In this document: positions 62,010 through 64,000 of the stretch, piece by piece
Position numbering within the stretch: position 1 is the first letter of the stretch
Layout: every line of letters starts with the position of its first letter
DNA from: Nitratidesulfovibrio sp. SRB-5
Lineage (GTDB): Bacteria > Desulfobacterota > Desulfovibrionia > Desulfovibrionales > Desulfovibrionaceae
Length of the DNA: 64,000 nt
Direction of reading: 5' to 3'
NCBI RefSeq assembly: GCF_019931275.1
Contig: NZ_JAIOTY010000001.1
Coordinates: 992,001 to 1,056,000 of the forward strand
Program-made: the position numbers and the translations under genes
The notes under the pieces: generated by a model
Seen by the model: only the letters and a program-made list of their open reading frames with translations
What the model was told of the DNA's origin: nothing
The model's database searches: none

Positions 62010-62439
62010 AGGGCAGATCGGCAAACGGCAGAGCGGGCATTCCCCGTAGCACCCGGTCTGGTGAAGGGGGCGAAAAGGGCGGCAACGTGCGGAAGGGCAC
62101 GGACGGCAAGGGGGCCGGTGGGGGCGCGCCGGGCGTGCAACCCGCTGAATTTGCATGGCGCGTGAAGAAAATGCAAAAAAATGCACACGCCCCCCCTTTT
62201 CAACCCGCAAACCTGCCTTATTATCCAACGCGGTTGCCATGCACCGCCACCGCGTCAGCGAGCGCGGGCGCGCAACCGCATCCGGCAGACGGACCCGATG
62301 ACCAGCAGGTTCTTGCGGGTCCAGCCCCTGCCGAAAAGCCACGATACATCGGGCGAGACGAATTTCGCCCCCCGCCATGCGGCGGGAGGGCGCGCGCATG
62401 ACACCGTCATGACGCGCGGCGAGATGACCGCCCTTGCCT
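62010..62439. other. groESL upstream region
   Basis: About 430 bp with an A- and T-rich spot (TGCAAAAAAATGCACACG, about 62172-62190). No supported gene. It should carry the groESL promoter next to the CIRCE element. Confidence 0.45.
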
Positions 62440-62466
62440 TTGGCACTCGCACCCCGCGAGTGCCAA
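62440..62466. promoter_or_regulatory. CIRCE operator of groESL (HrcA binding site)
   Basis: TTGGCACTC-N9-GAGTGCCAA, the canonical 9-9-9 inverted repeat with G:C variants, located 46 bp before groES. HrcA repressor binds this site and releases it after heat shock. Confidence 0.95.
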
Positions 62467-62511
62467 AGACGGGACAAACAGCGATCACCTAAAGTTGGAG
62501 GACTAGTTGTC

Positions 62512-62799
62512 ATGAATCTGAAGCCTTTGAATGACCGCGTTCTGGTGAAGCGCCTCGAATCCGAAGAAAAGACCGCCGGCGGCCTCTTCATCCCCGACAC
62601 CGCCAAGGAAAAGCCCTCGCGCGGCGAAGTCGTCGCCGCCGGTCCCGGCAAGGTCGCGGAAGACGGCAAGCTCATCGCCATGACCGTCAAGAAGGGCGAC
62701 ATGGTGCTCTTCAGCAAGTACGCCGGCACCGAGATCAAGCTTGACGGCGTCGAGCACCTCGTCATGCGCGAAGACGACATTCTCGCCATCATCGAATAA
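62512..62799 (+). CDS. groES: Co-chaperonin GroES
   Basis: 95 residues, the classic heptameric lid of GroEL. It starts [20 protein letters not shown]; the mobile loop is [23 protein letters not shown] lies ten bases before ATG 62512, and an upstream open frame through CIRCE is rejected. The gene is the first of the groES-groEL operon. Confidence 0.97.
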   Translation: MNLKPLNDRVLVKRLESEEKTAGGLFIPDTAKEKPSRGEVVAAGPGKVAEDGKLIAMTVKKGDMVLFSKYAGTEIKLDGVEHLVMREDDILAIIE

Positions 62800-62842
62800 C
62801 GCCCCGCGAACTCAGCACTTACTCCCGAGGAGGATGAATACA

Positions 62843-64000
<1,158 letters not shown>

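Overview
The window is about 64 kb of high-GC DNA that reads as a free-living, sulfate-reducer-type deltaproteobacterium of the Desulfovibrio/Nitratidesulfovibrio group. This is an inference from the gene families, not a database result. The supporting signs are a chemotaxis receptor ending in a Cys/Trp domain, a SahR-like methionine operator, an HrcA/CIRCE-controlled groESL, a NifB-like radical SAM gene, and dense GC-rich coding sequence separated by a few sharply AT-rich promoter regions. All genes look chromosomal and housekeeping. I saw no insertion sequence, prophage, integrase, CRISPR array or rRNA operon.

Layout. 1-2.4 kb: two minus-strand surface-polysaccharide genes (O-antigen ligase, cut by the window start, and a GT4 glycosyltransferase). 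2.8-8.7 kb: a sigma-54 activator with a degenerate receiver, aconitase, and a PpiD-like membrane chaperone. 9.2-11.2 kb: ammonium channel plus PII. 11.5-16.9 kb: a purine unit with gpt, a BMP-family lipoprotein, two permeases and a double ATPase. 17-24 kb: FmdB zinc ribbon, DJ-1/PfpI protein, dienelactone hydrolase, phosphodiester glycosidase, metF behind a SahR-like operator, a GT9 heptosyltransferase and tRNA-Lys. 24.4-29.6 kb: DsbD-type thiol transporter, a TetR-controlled CMD-family gene and an M24 peptidase. 30-39 kb: CoA-binding, YkgJ and DnaJ-like genes, an EamA exporter, a YdjM-like membrane protein, cobU, two exported unknowns, tRNA-Leu and a DUF554 protein. 40-47 kb: uvrA, a NYN/LOTUS protein and an aldehyde dehydrogenase. 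47.2-49.8 kb: a three-gene operon of molybdate-type binding protein, NapH-like ferredoxin and NifB-like radical SAM protein. 50-64 kb: exported MsrA, a kinase-like protein, a DEAD-box helicase, YajQ, a small unknown, an MCP, an ABC-F ATPase, a NhaC antiporter and groES-groEL (cut by the window end).

Two things stand out. First, three intergenic elements (near 18.4, 45.1 and 54.9 kb) share a small sequence core and an almost identical long-hairpin architecture, while their stem arms differ completely in sequence yet remain self-complementary. This looks like a conserved structured RNA or DNA element maintained by compensatory change. Each begins within a few bases of the stop codon of the gene upstream. 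Second, the 47.2-49.8 kb operon joins a NifB-like enzyme that keeps the hallmark NifB residues to an oxyanion-binding periplasmic protein and a membrane electron carrier, with no nitrogenase gene in sight.

Several redox-repair genes could cooperate: DsbD could feed electrons to the exported MsrA. Nitrogen, purine and methionine genes each sit with recognisable local control. Many intergenic gaps carry short tandem arrays, mostly of 9-15 bp units, which seem to be a habit of this genome. Long antisense open frames are common because of the GC bias and have been left out.
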